Below are positions 18,347-26,766 of a stretch of DNA of 64,000 bases, one piece after another. The stretch is from Pelosinus sp. UFO1. Its GTDB lineage: Bacteria; Bacillota; Negativicutes; DSM-13327. Each line of letters opens with the position of its first letter. Within the stretch, counting starts at the first letter, position 1. The DNA is taken from positions 496,001-560,000 of the forward strand of contig NZ_CP008852.1 of NCBI RefSeq assembly GCF_000725345.1, written 5' to 3'. A program made the position numbers and the translations under genes. Under the pieces are notes generated by a model. It saw only the letters and a program-made list of their open reading frames with translations, was not told where the DNA came from and did no database searches.

Positions 18347-18931
18347 GTGGTTTACAATACACGTTATATAACAAAGGTAGGAATCTTATCTGCAATTGCT
18401 GTCATTTTGATGTTTTTTGAGGTGCCGTTACCTATGATGCCAAGTTTTCTAAAATTGGATGCCAGTGAACTGCCTGCTATCCTTGGTGCTTTCCTATTAG
18501 GACCAATCGCTGGTGTTGGCATTGAGTTGATCAAGAACCTAATACATGGGGCAAATAGCCAAACGATGGGGATTGGGGAAGTTGCTAATTTTCTGGTAGG
18601 CGTATCATTTATTCTTCCGGCAAGCTGCTTATACCAGAGATATAGTAGTCGTAACGGGGCTATTATAGCTCTAGGCGTTGGAACAATTTCTATGATGTTT
18701 TCCGCTTCTTTATTAAATTATTTTATACTATTACCTCTTTATCAGGCAGTATTGCATTTTCCTCTTGAGCAAATTATATCCTTGGGGACAGTAGCCAATC
18801 CTCAGGTTGTGGATTTAAAATCTTTCATCACCATGGCCATTGCACCATTTAATCTGATAAAGGGAATTGTCATATCTATTTTTACCATGATGATTTATAA
18901 AAAAATCTTTCCCGTTTTATGTGAAAGATAA
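18347..18931 (+). CDS. ribU: Riboflavin ECF transporter substrate-binding subunit
   Basis: 194 residues with about six hydrophobic segments. It matches the RibU/FmnP S-component of energy-coupling factor transporters: the conserved KLDASELPAILGAFLLGP block and a GELANFLVG-like GEVANFLVG follow. The EcfA/EcfT energising module is not in the window and must be shared from elsewhere. The start is GTG after AAGGAGG. Placement behind an FMN riboswitch makes the substrate assignment firm. Confidence 0.95.
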   Translation: MVYNTRYITKVGILSAIAVILMFFEVPLPMMPSFLKLDASELPAILGAFLLGPIAGVGIELIKNLIHGANSQTMGIGEVANFLVGVSFILPASCLYQRYSSRNGAIIALGVGTISMMFSASLLNYFILLPLYQAVLHFPLEQIISLGTVANPQVVDLKSFITMAIAPFNLIKGIVISIFTMMIYKKIFPVLCER

Positions 18932-18934
18932 GAG

Positions 18935-18985
18935 ATAGTGAAAGAGGCTACTCCAATACAAGGAGTAGCCTCTTTCACTATTCTA
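18935..18985. terminator. Terminator after ribU
   Basis: ATAGTGAAAGAGGCTACTCC pairs perfectly with GGAGTAGCCTCTTTCACTAT (18962-18981). T-rich sequence is weak, but the 20-bp stem is very strong. Confidence 0.75.
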
Positions 18986-18999
18986 AAAAGTGCTCTTTT

Positions 19000-19027
19000 C
19001 TCTGTGTCCTCTGCTTCTTTGCGGTTT
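19000..19027. repeat. Remnant of repeat C (one arm)
   Basis: CTCTGTGTCCTCTGCTTC followed by TTTGCGGTTT resembles the right-hand arm of repeat C. No matching left arm is seen, so it is probably a decayed copy. Confidence 0.4.
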
Positions 19028-19046
19028 AAAAGATGTCAAACAATTA

Positions 19047-19898
19047 TTATAGTTGTTTGGTACTTGGTAGTGTAAAACCTCTGCCCATGACTTCGACGGC
19101 ATCTTGCACAATCATAAAGGCGTTAGGGTCTGATTCTTGTACAAGAAGTTTTATCTGACCAATTTGCGTAAGAGTTACAACAACAAAGATGACCTGTTTG
19201 TCTTGTCTTGTGAAAGCTCCTTCTCCACGAAGGATGGTAGCGCCGCGACCAACTTCTTTCAAAATCGCTTTTAAGATTTCATCAGTTTTATAAGAAACAA
19301 TATAAACCGTTTTCTTGCGATTGATCCCTTCCACGACATTATCCGTAATGTTAGCGGCAATAAACATAGAGATTAATGTTAAAATGGCCAACTTGATGCC
19401 GAAGAGGATGGCAGCAATCAGCATAATCACACAATTAATGGAAAAGGAAGCAGCGCCAACATTCATAGAATAATACTTTTTGATAATGCTGGAGACGATA
19501 TCAAGTCCTCCACCACTTCCGTTGGCTTTAAAAATCAGGCCAGAACCAATTCCTGTAATAATGCCACCGGTGATTGCTGAAAGAATCGGATCATCTACCA
19601 CAGTGAAGTTTGCCAAGTAGCCTGTTGCATCGACAAAAAAGGAAAATAGGGCTGTTCCATAAAGGGTCTTTATAGTGTACTCTTTTCCCAAAAGACGATA
19701 AGCAGCATAAACAAGTGGAATATTCATTACAAGAATTTGCACGCCGATGGGGAATTTAAATAAATAATAAAGAATAATGGCGATGCCACTAACTCCACCA
19801 CTCAAAAGATGGTGGGGGACGAGAAAACTATTAATAGCTACAGCGCTTAGCAGGCAGCCAACACCAACCGAGAGATATTGATAAATTTTATAGCGCAT
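19047..19898 (-). CDS. YitT-family membrane protein
   Basis: 283 residues. About six hydrophobic segments occupy the first 195 residues (DUF161). A soluble C-terminal DUF2179 domain follows, with GRGATILRGEGAFTRQDKQVIFVV. This is the standard YitT architecture. The function of the family is not established. AGGAGG precedes the ATG. The leader contains an interrupted palindrome (19943-20012). Confidence 0.9.
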   Translation of the reverse strand: MRYKIYQYLSVGVGCLLSAVAINSFLVPHHLLSGGVSGIAIILYYLFKFPIGVQILVMNIPLVYAAYRLLGKEYTIKTLYGTALFSFFVDATGYLANFTVVDDPILSAITGGIITGIGSGLIFKANGSGGGLDIVSSIIKKYYSMNVGAASFSINCVIMLIAAILFGIKLAILTLISMFIAANITDNVVEGINRKKTVYIVSYKTDEILKAILKEVGRGATILRGEGAFTRQDKQVIFVVVTLTQIGQIKLLVQESDPNAFMIVQDAVEVMGRGFTLPSTKQL

Positions 19899-19942
19899 CT
19901 GTTCCTCCTATAGAAGTTTAATTAAGTAGTATCAATAGCAAT

Positions 19943-20012
19943 CTTCAGGAATTGGCTATAGGGGGGAGTCGTTACGTAGGAAGTAGACGATCCTTATATC
20001 CGATTCCTGAAG
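19943..20012 (-). other. Structured leader candidate of the yitT-like gene
   Basis: Perfect 10-base arms CTTCAGGAAT and ATTCCTGAAG are 50 bases apart. An inner GTCGT/ACGA pairing and a run of six G/C lie within. Read on the minus strand it falls in the 5' leader of the YitT gene, ending 45 bases before the ATG. It matches no riboswitch I recognise. Confidence 0.35.
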
Positions 20013-20059
20013 AAATTTTACTGATATTTATTTACTCCCTGAAGTAGGGATGATTTTTA

Positions 20060-20410
20060 CTATAGTTTGTTAATGAATCCTTGAATGAAAGGGTATTGAT
20101 AGCTTTCCCCGTTGAATGCCTTAACAGCTGCCATAATAGAGGTTACGATGAGGATTAGCCACAAAATACCTACTATGGGGAGTAATAAGACTCCAATCAG
20201 GAGTGTACATAGCAGTCCCACAAGGCAAGAAGTAACTAATATGGCCAAATGAGCCACCAAAGATTGCTTAGCATGCTCGTAAACAAAAGGATCATTCTTT
20301 TTTAATAAAAAAATGACTAAAGGTGCAATAATAAAACCCAGACCGCCTAAAAAATAGGATATATGAGCGAGGATGGCTAGCAATTTTTGCTCTCCTGTAA
20401 TTCCATTCAT
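20060..20410 (-). CDS. DUF4870-type small membrane protein
   Basis: 116 residues with three or four hydrophobic segments. The order GEQKLLAILAHISYF, then GFIIAPLVIFLLKKNDPFV and EHAKQSLVAHL is characteristic of DUF4870 (Tic20-like) proteins. The family has no proven function. GGAGG stands before the ATG. It is a single gene on the minus strand. Confidence 0.85.
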   Translation of the reverse strand: MNGITGEQKLLAILAHISYFLGGLGFIIAPLVIFLLKKNDPFVYEHAKQSLVAHLAILVTSCLVGLLCTLLIGVLLLPIVGILWLILIVTSIMAAVKAFNGESYQYPFIQGFINKL

Positions 20411-20498
20411 AAAAACACCTCCTAAGTATATTTTATAGTAGGTTGGTTCTTTTGTATATCCTATTCATAAAGATTGAAAATCACACTATAATAAAACC

Positions 20499-20731
20499 TT
20501 GTTTTTGAAATGCAGTTTATGATATTATCAAGAGGAACATTTATAGCAGAGGTTTTCTTTAGGTGGTATCGTAATGAACCATACTATAAAAAAGGAATCT
20601 TCAGCTGTGAAGGATCAATATAGCTATATGTTAATACTGGTATTATATCCGCTTAGATCTATGATGGACTGAGACGGGAGGTTACATAGGAAAAGTATGC
20701 CTTTCGGACAAGTGCCGGAAGGCTTTTTTTA
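20499..20731 (+). ncRNA. Candidate small RNA or leader with own promoter and terminator
   Basis: A possible promoter, TTGTTT-N18-TATTAT (20499-20528), precedes about 195 bases with no convincing reading frame. The stretch ends in a clean intrinsic terminator, GCCTTTCGG/CCGGAAGGC plus seven T (20699-20730). I see no match to FMN, SAM, TPP, cobalamin, T-box or SRP consensus blocks, though AGGTGGTATCG faintly recalls a T-box. Another 140 bases separate it from panG. It may be a free small RNA or an attenuator. The rest of the 460-base gap holds nothing else. Confidence 0.4.
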
Positions 20732-20870
20732 TATTCTTTTCCTAGGGCGTTTATTAGTATGTTATTAAGAGAGTACATCTATCATACTTTTTCTCAGAAG
20801 TAGGATCGGGAATTGATTGTTATCTATACTATTAAATCGGCTTATATAGTGGATAAAAAGGAGAAGCAGC

Positions 20871-21767
20871 ATGAACAAGCCAAAGGTGCTAATCGTCGGA
20901 GCTGGTAAAGTAGGCAGTGTGTTGGCCCGAGCCTTATATAGTCAGGGTTATGAATTAGTAGGAATCGCTAGCCGTACTTTAGATTCGGCCCGTGAATTGG
21001 CTAAACAGTTTGGTGTAAAAGCAGGGACAGAAGCAGTAGATTTTACGAAAGAGGCGAATATTGTCTTACTTACAACTCCTGATCGCTATATTGGTAAAGT
21101 AGTAGAGGAACTGGCTAAGAAAAGTGGCTTTAGGCCAGGACAAGTTGTTATCCATACTTCAGGCTGCCTGCCTACCGAAATATTGAAACCTGCTAGAGAG
21201 CAGGGAGCTTTCATTGGCTGTATGCATCCCCTTCAGTCGTTTGCCAATAAAGAACTATCTATAGAAGCTTTATCTGGTGTGTATTTTGCACTGAGCGGAC
21301 ATGATGAGGTGATAGTAGCAGGAAAAAAAATAGTCGAGGATTTAGGCGGAAACGGTTTTGTTATGTTGGATAAGGACCGGGCACTATATCATGCTGGGGC
21401 CTGTATTGTATCGAATTATACAGTTTCGTTGATACATTGGGCGAGTCAACTATATAGTAGTTTTGGTTTATCTAGAGAAGAGGCTTCAAAAGCCTTATTG
21501 CCCTTATTGCAGGGCACAGTGAATCAAATAAAAGAACTTGGTCCTACGGAGGCCTTAACAGGACCTATTAGTCGAGGGGATAGTATTACCATAGAGGCTC
21601 ATCTACAGGTTTTAGAAAATGATGAGGAAAAGAAGTTGTATCAAAATCTTGGATTATATACTCTAGGGGTTGCTTTAGAAAAAGGAACAATAGATCAAAT
21701 GCAGTCAAATAGCATGACAGAATTATTGAAAATGAAACTAAAGGAGAAAGAAGATGAGCAGCAATAA
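20871..21767 (+). CDS. panG: Rossmann/DUF2520 protein, probable PanG-type ketopantoate reductase
   Basis: 298 residues. The N-terminal NAD(P)-binding Rossmann fold opens with VLIVGAGKVGSVLARAL. The C-terminal half is DUF2520, with GCMHPLQSF and an all-helical region including GPTEALTGPISRGD. It is first in an operon with panB, panC and panD and overlaps panB by 14 bases. PanG, a DUF2520-type ketopantoate reductase, was described in Francisella with homologues in Clostridium difficile. The context strongly suggests that this enzyme supplies the reductase step in place of PanE. The assignment rests on context plus family. Confidence 0.75.
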   Translation: MNKPKVLIVGAGKVGSVLARALYSQGYELVGIASRTLDSARELAKQFGVKAGTEAVDFTKEANIVLLTTPDRYIGKVVEELAKKSGFRPGQVVIHTSGCLPTEILKPAREQGAFIGCMHPLQSFANKELSIEALSGVYFALSGHDEVIVAGKKIVEDLGGNGFVMLDKDRALYHAGACIVSNYTVSLIHWASQLYSSFGLSREEASKALLPLLQGTVNQIKELGPTEALTGPISRGDSITIEAHLQVLENDEEKKLYQNLGLYTLGVALEKGTIDQMQSNSMTELLKMKLKEKEDEQQ

Positions 21768-22593
21768 ACGTATTACAACAACGGTGATTCAAGAGAGAAA
21801 GGTTGCTGGTAAAGCAATAACCATGCTGACAGCATATGATTTTTCTATGGCGAAATTTTTAGATGACGCTGAAGTAGATATGTTGTTAGTTGGTGACTCT
21901 TTAGGCAATGTAGTATTAGGGTATGATTCTACACTCCCTGTTACGATGGAAGATATGATTCATCATGGGAAAGCTGTGTGCCGAGGGGCAAAAAGGGCAA
22001 TGGTGGTTGTGGATATGCCTTTTATGTCGTATCAAGTTTCAACAGAGCAGGCCGTGACAAATGCAGGGAGAATCATGAAGGAAACAGGGGCTCAAGCTGT
22101 TAAATTGGAGGGGGGGCAAGAGGTTGCTGATGCGGTAAAAGCCATTGTCAGAGCTGGTATCCCTGTGGTAGGACATTTAGGACTAACCCCCCAATCGGTT
22201 CATAGTTTAGGTGGGTTTAAAGTGCAAGGCAAAGAAGAAAAAGGTGCACAAAAATTGTTAGATGATGCGAAACGCTTGGAAGAGAGCGGGGCTTTTGCAG
22301 TGGTATTAGAGTGTGTGCCTGCATTGTTAGCACAAAAGGTTACCGATTCCATTGTGATACCAACCATTGGTATTGGTGCAGGGGTATATTGTGATGGACA
22401 AGTATTGGTTACCAATGATTTATTAGGTCTTTTCCCTGGTTTTACTCCGAAATTTGCGAAACAATATACCAACCTTCATATTCAGCTGGCTCAGGCAATC
22501 GCCGAATACAGAAAAGAGGTAGAAGAAAGAGCCTTTCCTGGCGCAGAGCATAGTTTTAAAATTTCGGATGAAGTATTGGAAAAATTGTACTAA
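21754..22593 (+). CDS. panB: Ketopantoate hydroxymethyltransferase
   Basis: 279 residues, the normal length. The metal-binding acids appear in VGDSLGNV (D48) and VVDMPF (D87), followed by VKLEGG and the GHLGLTPQSVH signature. It transfers a hydroxymethyl group from methylene-tetrahydrofolate to 2-oxoisovalerate, the first committed pantothenate step. Translation is probably coupled to panG through the 14-base overlap; panC follows after 18 bases. Confidence 0.97.
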   Translation: MSSNKRITTTVIQERKVAGKAITMLTAYDFSMAKFLDDAEVDMLLVGDSLGNVVLGYDSTLPVTMEDMIHHGKAVCRGAKRAMVVVDMPFMSYQVSTEQAVTNAGRIMKETGAQAVKLEGGQEVADAVKAIVRAGIPVVGHLGLTPQSVHSLGGFKVQGKEEKGAQKLLDDAKRLEESGAFAVVLECVPALLAQKVTDSIVIPTIGIGAGVYCDGQVLVTNDLLGLFPGFTPKFAKQYTNLHIQLAQAIAEYRKEVEERAFPGAEHSFKISDEVLEKLY

Positions 22594-22611
22594 TAGAAGG
22601 GGGACATTCAG

Positions 22612-23457
22612 ATGAAAATAATTTCAGACATACAGGAGATGCAATTCTTTGTTAGGCAGGCAAAAGAGAAAGGGATGAGTATTGGACTAGTACCAACTAT
22701 GGGGTCCCTGCATGAGGGGCATCTCACCTTAATGCGTCAAGCAAAGAAAAGTTGCGATATAGTTGTAGCAAGTATCTTCGTCAATCCAACGCAATTTGGT
22801 CCTACGGAAGATTTTGCTAAGTATCCTCGGGATTTATCTGGTGATAGCCAGCAGGCTGCTAAAGCTGGTGTAGATGTCATCTTTCATCCTCAGCCAGAGG
22901 AGATGTATCCAGCAGGATATAGCAGTTTTATTGAGATTAATGGTATTACTCAGAAATTATGTGGTTTATCACGACCAGGTCATTTTCGTGGCGTAGCTAC
23001 CGTTGTAACTAAATTATTCAATATTATTCAGCCGGATAAAGCTTTCTTTGGCCAAAAAGATGCCCAACAGGTGTTGGTACTTAAGCGTATGGTGGCTGAT
23101 TTGAATATGAGCGTTACTTTGGAAGTAGTGCCTATTGTACGGGAGGAGGATGGTTTAGCCATGAGCTCTCGTAATGCTTTCTTATCTCCTGAGGAGCGTA
23201 AGGCTGCCTTGGTTTTATCGCAAAGTCTACAGCTTGCGCAAAAGCTGGTTGATCAAGGGCAAGTCAATGCTCGGAACATTAAGGAGCAGGTAATACTTAA
23301 AATTCAAAAAGAAAAATTAGCGCAAATCGACTATGTAGAAGTATATAGCTATCCCCAATTAGAAAACCTGGATGTTATAAGGGACAAAGCTCTTCTTGCT
23401 TTAGCTGTCCGGATTGGGAATACTCGTTTAATTGATAATACAATTTTGGAGGGATAA
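22612..23457 (+). CDS. panC: Pantothenate synthetase
   Basis: 281 residues. The nucleotidyltransferase HxGH motif is H34-E-G-H37 in [18 protein letters not shown] and the KMSKS-like AMSSRN are present. It joins pantoate and beta-alanine using ATP. It lies between panB and panD, with GGGGG before the ATG. Confidence 0.97.
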   Translation: MKIISDIQEMQFFVRQAKEKGMSIGLVPTMGSLHEGHLTLMRQAKKSCDIVVASIFVNPTQFGPTEDFAKYPRDLSGDSQQAAKAGVDVIFHPQPEEMYPAGYSSFIEINGITQKLCGLSRPGHFRGVATVVTKLFNIIQPDKAFFGQKDAQQVLVLKRMVADLNMSVTLEVVPIVREEDGLAMSSRNAFLSPEERKAALVLSQSLQLAQKLVDQGQVNARNIKEQVILKIQKEKLAQIDYVEVYSYPQLENLDVIRDKALLALAVRIGNTRLIDNTILEG

Positions 23458-23461
23458 TATT

Positions 23462-23845
23462 ATGTTTATTACTTGTTTAAAAGCAAAACTTCATTGTGCC
23501 ACGGTGACAGAGGCCAATCTTAATTACATGGGTAGCATTACAATCGACGAAAGCTTATTAAAAGCTTCAGGGATTCTACCTAATGAAAAAGTGCAAATTG
23601 TTAACAATAATAATGGGAACCGTTTTGAAACCTATGTAATTACAGGAGCAAAAGATTCAGGTGTTATTTGTTTAAATGGGGCAGCGGCTCGTTTAGTGCA
23701 GCCTGGTGATAAGGTCATTATCATTGCCTATGCTATGATGACTAACGAAGAGGCAAAAGACTTTACTCCTACGGTGGTAATGGTGGATGAAAAAAATCAA
23801 GTGAAGGAAATTCGTTCTAAGGAAACTCATGGTCAGATAGAATAA
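23462..23845 (+). CDS. panD: Aspartate 1-decarboxylase proenzyme
   Basis: 127 residues from the ATG at 23462, which has GGAGG 9-14 bases ahead and gives the normal N-terminus. A longer in-frame reading from 23432 overlaps panC and is not needed. The self-cleavage site G24-S25 (YMGSITID) generates the pyruvoyl cofactor, and K9, Y22 and the NGAAAR loop are conserved. It makes beta-alanine for PanC and completes a four-gene route to pantothenate. Confidence 0.96.
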   Translation: MFITCLKAKLHCATVTEANLNYMGSITIDESLLKASGILPNEKVQIVNNNNGNRFETYVITGAKDSGVICLNGAAARLVQPGDKVIIIAYAMMTNEEAKDFTPTVVMVDEKNQVKEIRSKETHGQIE

Positions 23846-23932
23846 CAAAGGAAAGACAATACTAAATAAAGAATAGAGTAAAATACCTTAAAAAGGTAGG
23901 AATCTGGGAGGATCGATAAGGGGGACAAAAAA

Positions 23933-24403
23933 TTGATTTACGGACAACTAAAAAACTTGGAACAAGAGAAATCTGCATTTTCACCTGTGTTGCAAAAAGC
24001 GCTGTTGTATTTAAAAAATACAGATTTAGCAAAGTTAACAATTGGACGACATGATATTGAAGGGGACACTATATTTGCTTTAGTTTCTGAATACCAAACC
24101 GAACCTAAACAAGATAGACGCCCAGAGGCTCACCAAAAGTACATCGATATTCAATATTTGGCTTCAGGTGAAGAGATAATTGGCTGCAGCTTATTGTCAG
24201 ATCAGTGTATAGTGCTTCAAGACGAACTAAAGGAAAAAGATCTTATTTTTTATAAAGAGATCATGGAAGAAACCGATATGGTATTAGAGCCAGGAACCTA
24301 TGCCGTACTCTTTCCTAATGATGTACATCGTCCTTGTTGCATGAGAAGGACCGCACAAACAGTAAAAAAGGTAGTCATTAAAATTGCAATTTCTCAATTA
24401 TAA
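23933..24403 (+). CDS. YhcH/YjgK/YiaL (NanQ-like) family protein
   Basis: 156 residues of the DUF386 beta-barrel family. Visible hallmarks are the EAHQKYIDIQYL block and the metal-site FPNDVHRP, plus a C-terminal VKKVVIKI strand. The E. coli members are linked to sialic acid or sugar-acid metabolism (anomerase). No sugar genes flank this copy. The start is TTG after a GGGGG Shine-Dalgarno. Confidence 0.85.
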   Translation: MIYGQLKNLEQEKSAFSPVLQKALLYLKNTDLAKLTIGRHDIEGDTIFALVSEYQTEPKQDRRPEAHQKYIDIQYLASGEEIIGCSLLSDQCIVLQDELKEKDLIFYKEIMEETDMVLEPGTYAVLFPNDVHRPCCMRRTAQTVKKVVIKIAISQL

Positions 24404-24409
24404 AAGAAG

Positions 24410-24455
24410 AGAACTCCACATCAGAATGGCAGCTGCTTGTGGAGTTCTTTTTTTA
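24410..24455 (+). terminator. Terminator after the YhcH-family gene
   Basis: AGAACTCCACA pairs with TGTGGAGTTCT (24438-24448) and is followed by a run of T. Repeat A copy 2 starts two bases later. Confidence 0.85.
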
Positions 24456-24456
24456 C

Positions 24457-24552
24457 GGAATCAGAAAGTATAACACTTTCTTGATTCCAAGTAAGAACGA
24501 CTAAGGCTTCTGCCTGCGTCCGAGGACTTGGCACAAGCCAAGTCTTTTCTTA
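24457..24552 (+). repeat. Dispersed repeat A, copy 2
   Basis: 96 bases differing from 7591-7686 at three positions, all in or near the second hairpin (GTCCGAGG; GGCACAAGCC). It occupies the same place relative to a terminator as copy 1. Confidence 0.85.
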
Positions 24553-24658
24553 TACATTCTATAGAATACATTCAAAGGAGAATACTATAATATATATAAT
24601 ACAGACTATTTACAGTAGTAAAAAAGTAGTCTATTATGTAGTATTAGAAGTGCATTTT

Positions 24659-24760
24659 ATCCGATGACTAAACCTGCTCTAAGACCCCCATTCTAATAAG
24701 TGGGAGTTAAGAGTCCTTGGATTCAGTTGTAGGTAAAACTCCATCTGAATCAAGTCTTCT
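24659..24760 (-). repeat. Dispersed repeat B, copy 1
   Basis: Inverted relative to 34401-34538. Shared blocks are TATCCGATGACTAAACC, GCTCTAAGA, AAGTGGGAGTTAAGAG and AACTCCATCTGAATC with CAAGTCTTC. It lies in the leader region of speD. The remainder of the 450-base gap has no gene that I can support. Confidence 0.8.
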
Positions 24761-24852
24761 TTATAAATGGTACATGTCTAAAGAAAGGACACTTGATGGT
24801 GCCGTTGTTCAGGGCATAACTTTTAAATTATACAAAAAGTAAGGAGAGAAAG

Positions 24853-25665
24853 ATGGAAATAAAATCAATTAAAAAATTGAAATTATATGGATTTAATAAC
24901 TTAACCAAGACGCTTAGCTTTAATATGTATGATATTTGTTATGCCAGAAGTCCAGAACATCGTCAAGCTTACATTGAATACATCGATGAAGAATATAATG
25001 CAGAACGGCTTACCAATATTTTAACAGAAGTCGCCAATATGATTGGAGCTAATATCTTAAACATTGCCAAACAGGATTATGACCCCCAAGGTGCTAGTGT
25101 AACCATGCTCATTTCCGAGGGTAAAATTGCCGCTGATGAGCTGGAAGAAAACGAACTATCAGATCCTCAGTCCGATGCAGTTGTTGCACATTTGGATAAA
25201 AGTCATATTACTGTACACACATATCCGGAAAGTCACCCAGATAAAGGGATTAGCACTTTTCGTGCCGATATTGATGTTTCTACTTGCGGAGAAATCTCTC
25301 CTCTGAAGGCATTAAACTATCTAATTAATAGTTTTAGCTCTGACATTGCGATTATTGATTATCGAGTACGAGGTTTTACTCGTGATGTCAGTGGTAAAAA
25401 ATTCTATATTGATCATAAAATTAATTCTATCCAAAATTATATTGCACCCGATACGCGTGAGTTATATCAAATGCTAGATGTGAATGTATATCAGGAAAAT
25501 ATCTTCCACACAAAAATGATTCTCAAAGAATTTGATTTAGATAATTACTTGTTTGGTACAGCAAAAGGGGAACTTTTGCCAGGGGAAAAGAAAAAAATAA
25601 AACAACGTTTGAAAAAAGAAATGTCTGAAATTTATGCTGGTCGCAACATTCCTAAAGTAAAATAA
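24853..25665 (+). CDS. speD: S-adenosylmethionine decarboxylase proenzyme (E. coli type)
   Basis: 270 residues, matching the E. coli-like class rather than the short 120-residue Bacillus/archaeal class. The self-processing site K116-S117 ([14 protein letters not shown]) yields the pyruvoyl group on S117, with H122 nearby. [17 protein letters not shown] is present. It produces decarboxylated SAM for spermidine synthesis. speE is not adjacent. AAGGAG precedes the ATG. Confidence 0.95.
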   Translation: MEIKSIKKLKLYGFNNLTKTLSFNMYDICYARSPEHRQAYIEYIDEEYNAERLTNILTEVANMIGANILNIAKQDYDPQGASVTMLISEGKIAADELEENELSDPQSDAVVAHLDKSHITVHTYPESHPDKGISTFRADIDVSTCGEISPLKALNYLINSFSSDIAIIDYRVRGFTRDVSGKKFYIDHKINSIQNYIAPDTRELYQMLDVNVYQENIFHTKMILKEFDLDNYLFGTAKGELLPGEKKKIKQRLKKEMSEIYAGRNIPKVK

Positions 25666-25677
25666 AAAAACTTAAAA

Positions 25678-25779
25678 AATGAACCACAAAAACACGATAC
25701 CGCTTTCGCGGTACACAAAGAGGAGGCAAATATGCTGGTGTCCACTCCTTTGTGTCCTTTGTGTCTTTGTGGTTCATTT
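25678..25779. repeat. Dispersed palindromic repeat C, copy 2
   Basis: Outer arms AAATGAACCACAAA and TTTGTGGTTCATTT flank the inner hairpin ACCGC-tttc-GCGGT and an inner CACAAAGAGGAG/CTCCTTTGTG pairing. It lies between the convergent speD and LysR genes, where it may also act as a terminator. Confidence 0.85.
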
Positions 25780-25783
25780 TCAA

Positions 25784-26665
25784 CTATAACAACTCAATAA
25801 ATTTCTGTGCTGCAATTGGAACTGGTAAACAATCATACGTTATAATCCCTAATTCACGCTTCGGTATCTCTGTAGTGAGGGTGAGGGGGAATAACTGATT
25901 GTCAGCCAGTTCTTTCTGTATATATTCACGACTAATAAAAGAAATCCCCAAACCAATCTTAGTTAATTCTATCATTAAATCCACACTGCCTAATTGAATT
26001 TCTGGTTGAAAGAGGATGTTGTGTTGGGCAAATAAAGTATCTAAGAAGGTCCTAGTAGTCGTATTTTTTTCTAAGGTGAGAATTGGCAGTGCTGCAACCT
26101 CATCGAAGGTTAAAAGAGATCCTTGTAGATGGGAAAAGGCGGGGCTAGCAAAAAATACATCATGAAGCATCTTGCATTTACTAATTGTCATCTTAGGGTA
26201 GGACTTTTCTGGGGCAAGGTTGACAACACTAATGTCTACTAAACCTTTTTTTAATAAATCGACGCAGACAGGTGAAGGGCGGTTGGTAACATTAAGTTTG
26301 ATTTTAGGATATAGTTGATTAAATTGCTTAAAATAAGGAAGTAAATAATATTTGCAGATTGTATCGCTGGCGCCTATCTTTAATTCTCCTTGTTCAAGAG
26401 TATAGAGTTCGCTAAGGCTGCGTTCCCCAGTTTTAAACAAATGAAAAGCCTGTTCAACATGAGTAAATAAAAGTAGACCAGATTCCGATAGCTGCACTTG
26501 CTTTGTACTACGAAAAAAAAGTTTGGTGTTAAGTTTCTCTTCCAGAAGTTTTATAGCTTGGCTAACAGCGGATTGGGAGATGTAGAGCTCGTTTGCGGCT
26601 GCCGAAAAGCTTAAGTATTTAGCAACGTAATAAAATACTTTATATAATTCAAAGTTAATATCCAT
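25784..26665 (-). CDS. LysR-family transcriptional regulator
   Basis: 293 residues. The N-terminal winged HTH is at residues 1-60 (FSAAANELYISQSAVSQAIKLLEEKL), followed by a linker helix and a periplasmic-binding-like effector domain (GELKIGASDTI). It is divergent from purL with about 100 bases between the starts. LysR regulators often control a divergent gene, but purL would be an unusual target, so the regulon is unknown. Confidence 0.9.
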   Translation of the reverse strand: MDINFELYKVFYYVAKYLSFSAAANELYISQSAVSQAIKLLEEKLNTKLFFRSTKQVQLSESGLLLFTHVEQAFHLFKTGERSLSELYTLEQGELKIGASDTICKYYLLPYFKQFNQLYPKIKLNVTNRPSPVCVDLLKKGLVDISVVNLAPEKSYPKMTISKCKMLHDVFFASPAFSHLQGSLLTFDEVAALPILTLEKNTTTRTFLDTLFAQHNILFQPEIQLGSVDLMIELTKIGLGISFISREYIQKELADNQLFPLTLTTEIPKRELGIITYDCLPVPIAAQKFIELL

Positions 26666-26766
26666 ATATAAGCTCTCCTAATGATTTATATTAAAATTAT
26701 TAATTATTATAATCAATGATAGTATACTACAATAAGAATAGCAAGAGGATATAGGAGGTAGTAAAA

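Noticed and set aside
20528-20545. SAM-I riboswitch start (TTATCAAGAG)
   Set aside because: Only the first ten bases resemble it; the GGAGGGA and GCAACC blocks are absent.
20560-20585. T-box antiterminator in the unit before panG
   Set aside because: AGGTGGTATCG differs from AGGGTGGTACCGCG at several positions and the terminator is 115 bases away without the expected alternative pairing.
23432-23461. Longer PanD N-terminus
   Set aside because: The residues come from panC overlap; [11 protein letters not shown] is the standard PanD start with GGAGG ahead.
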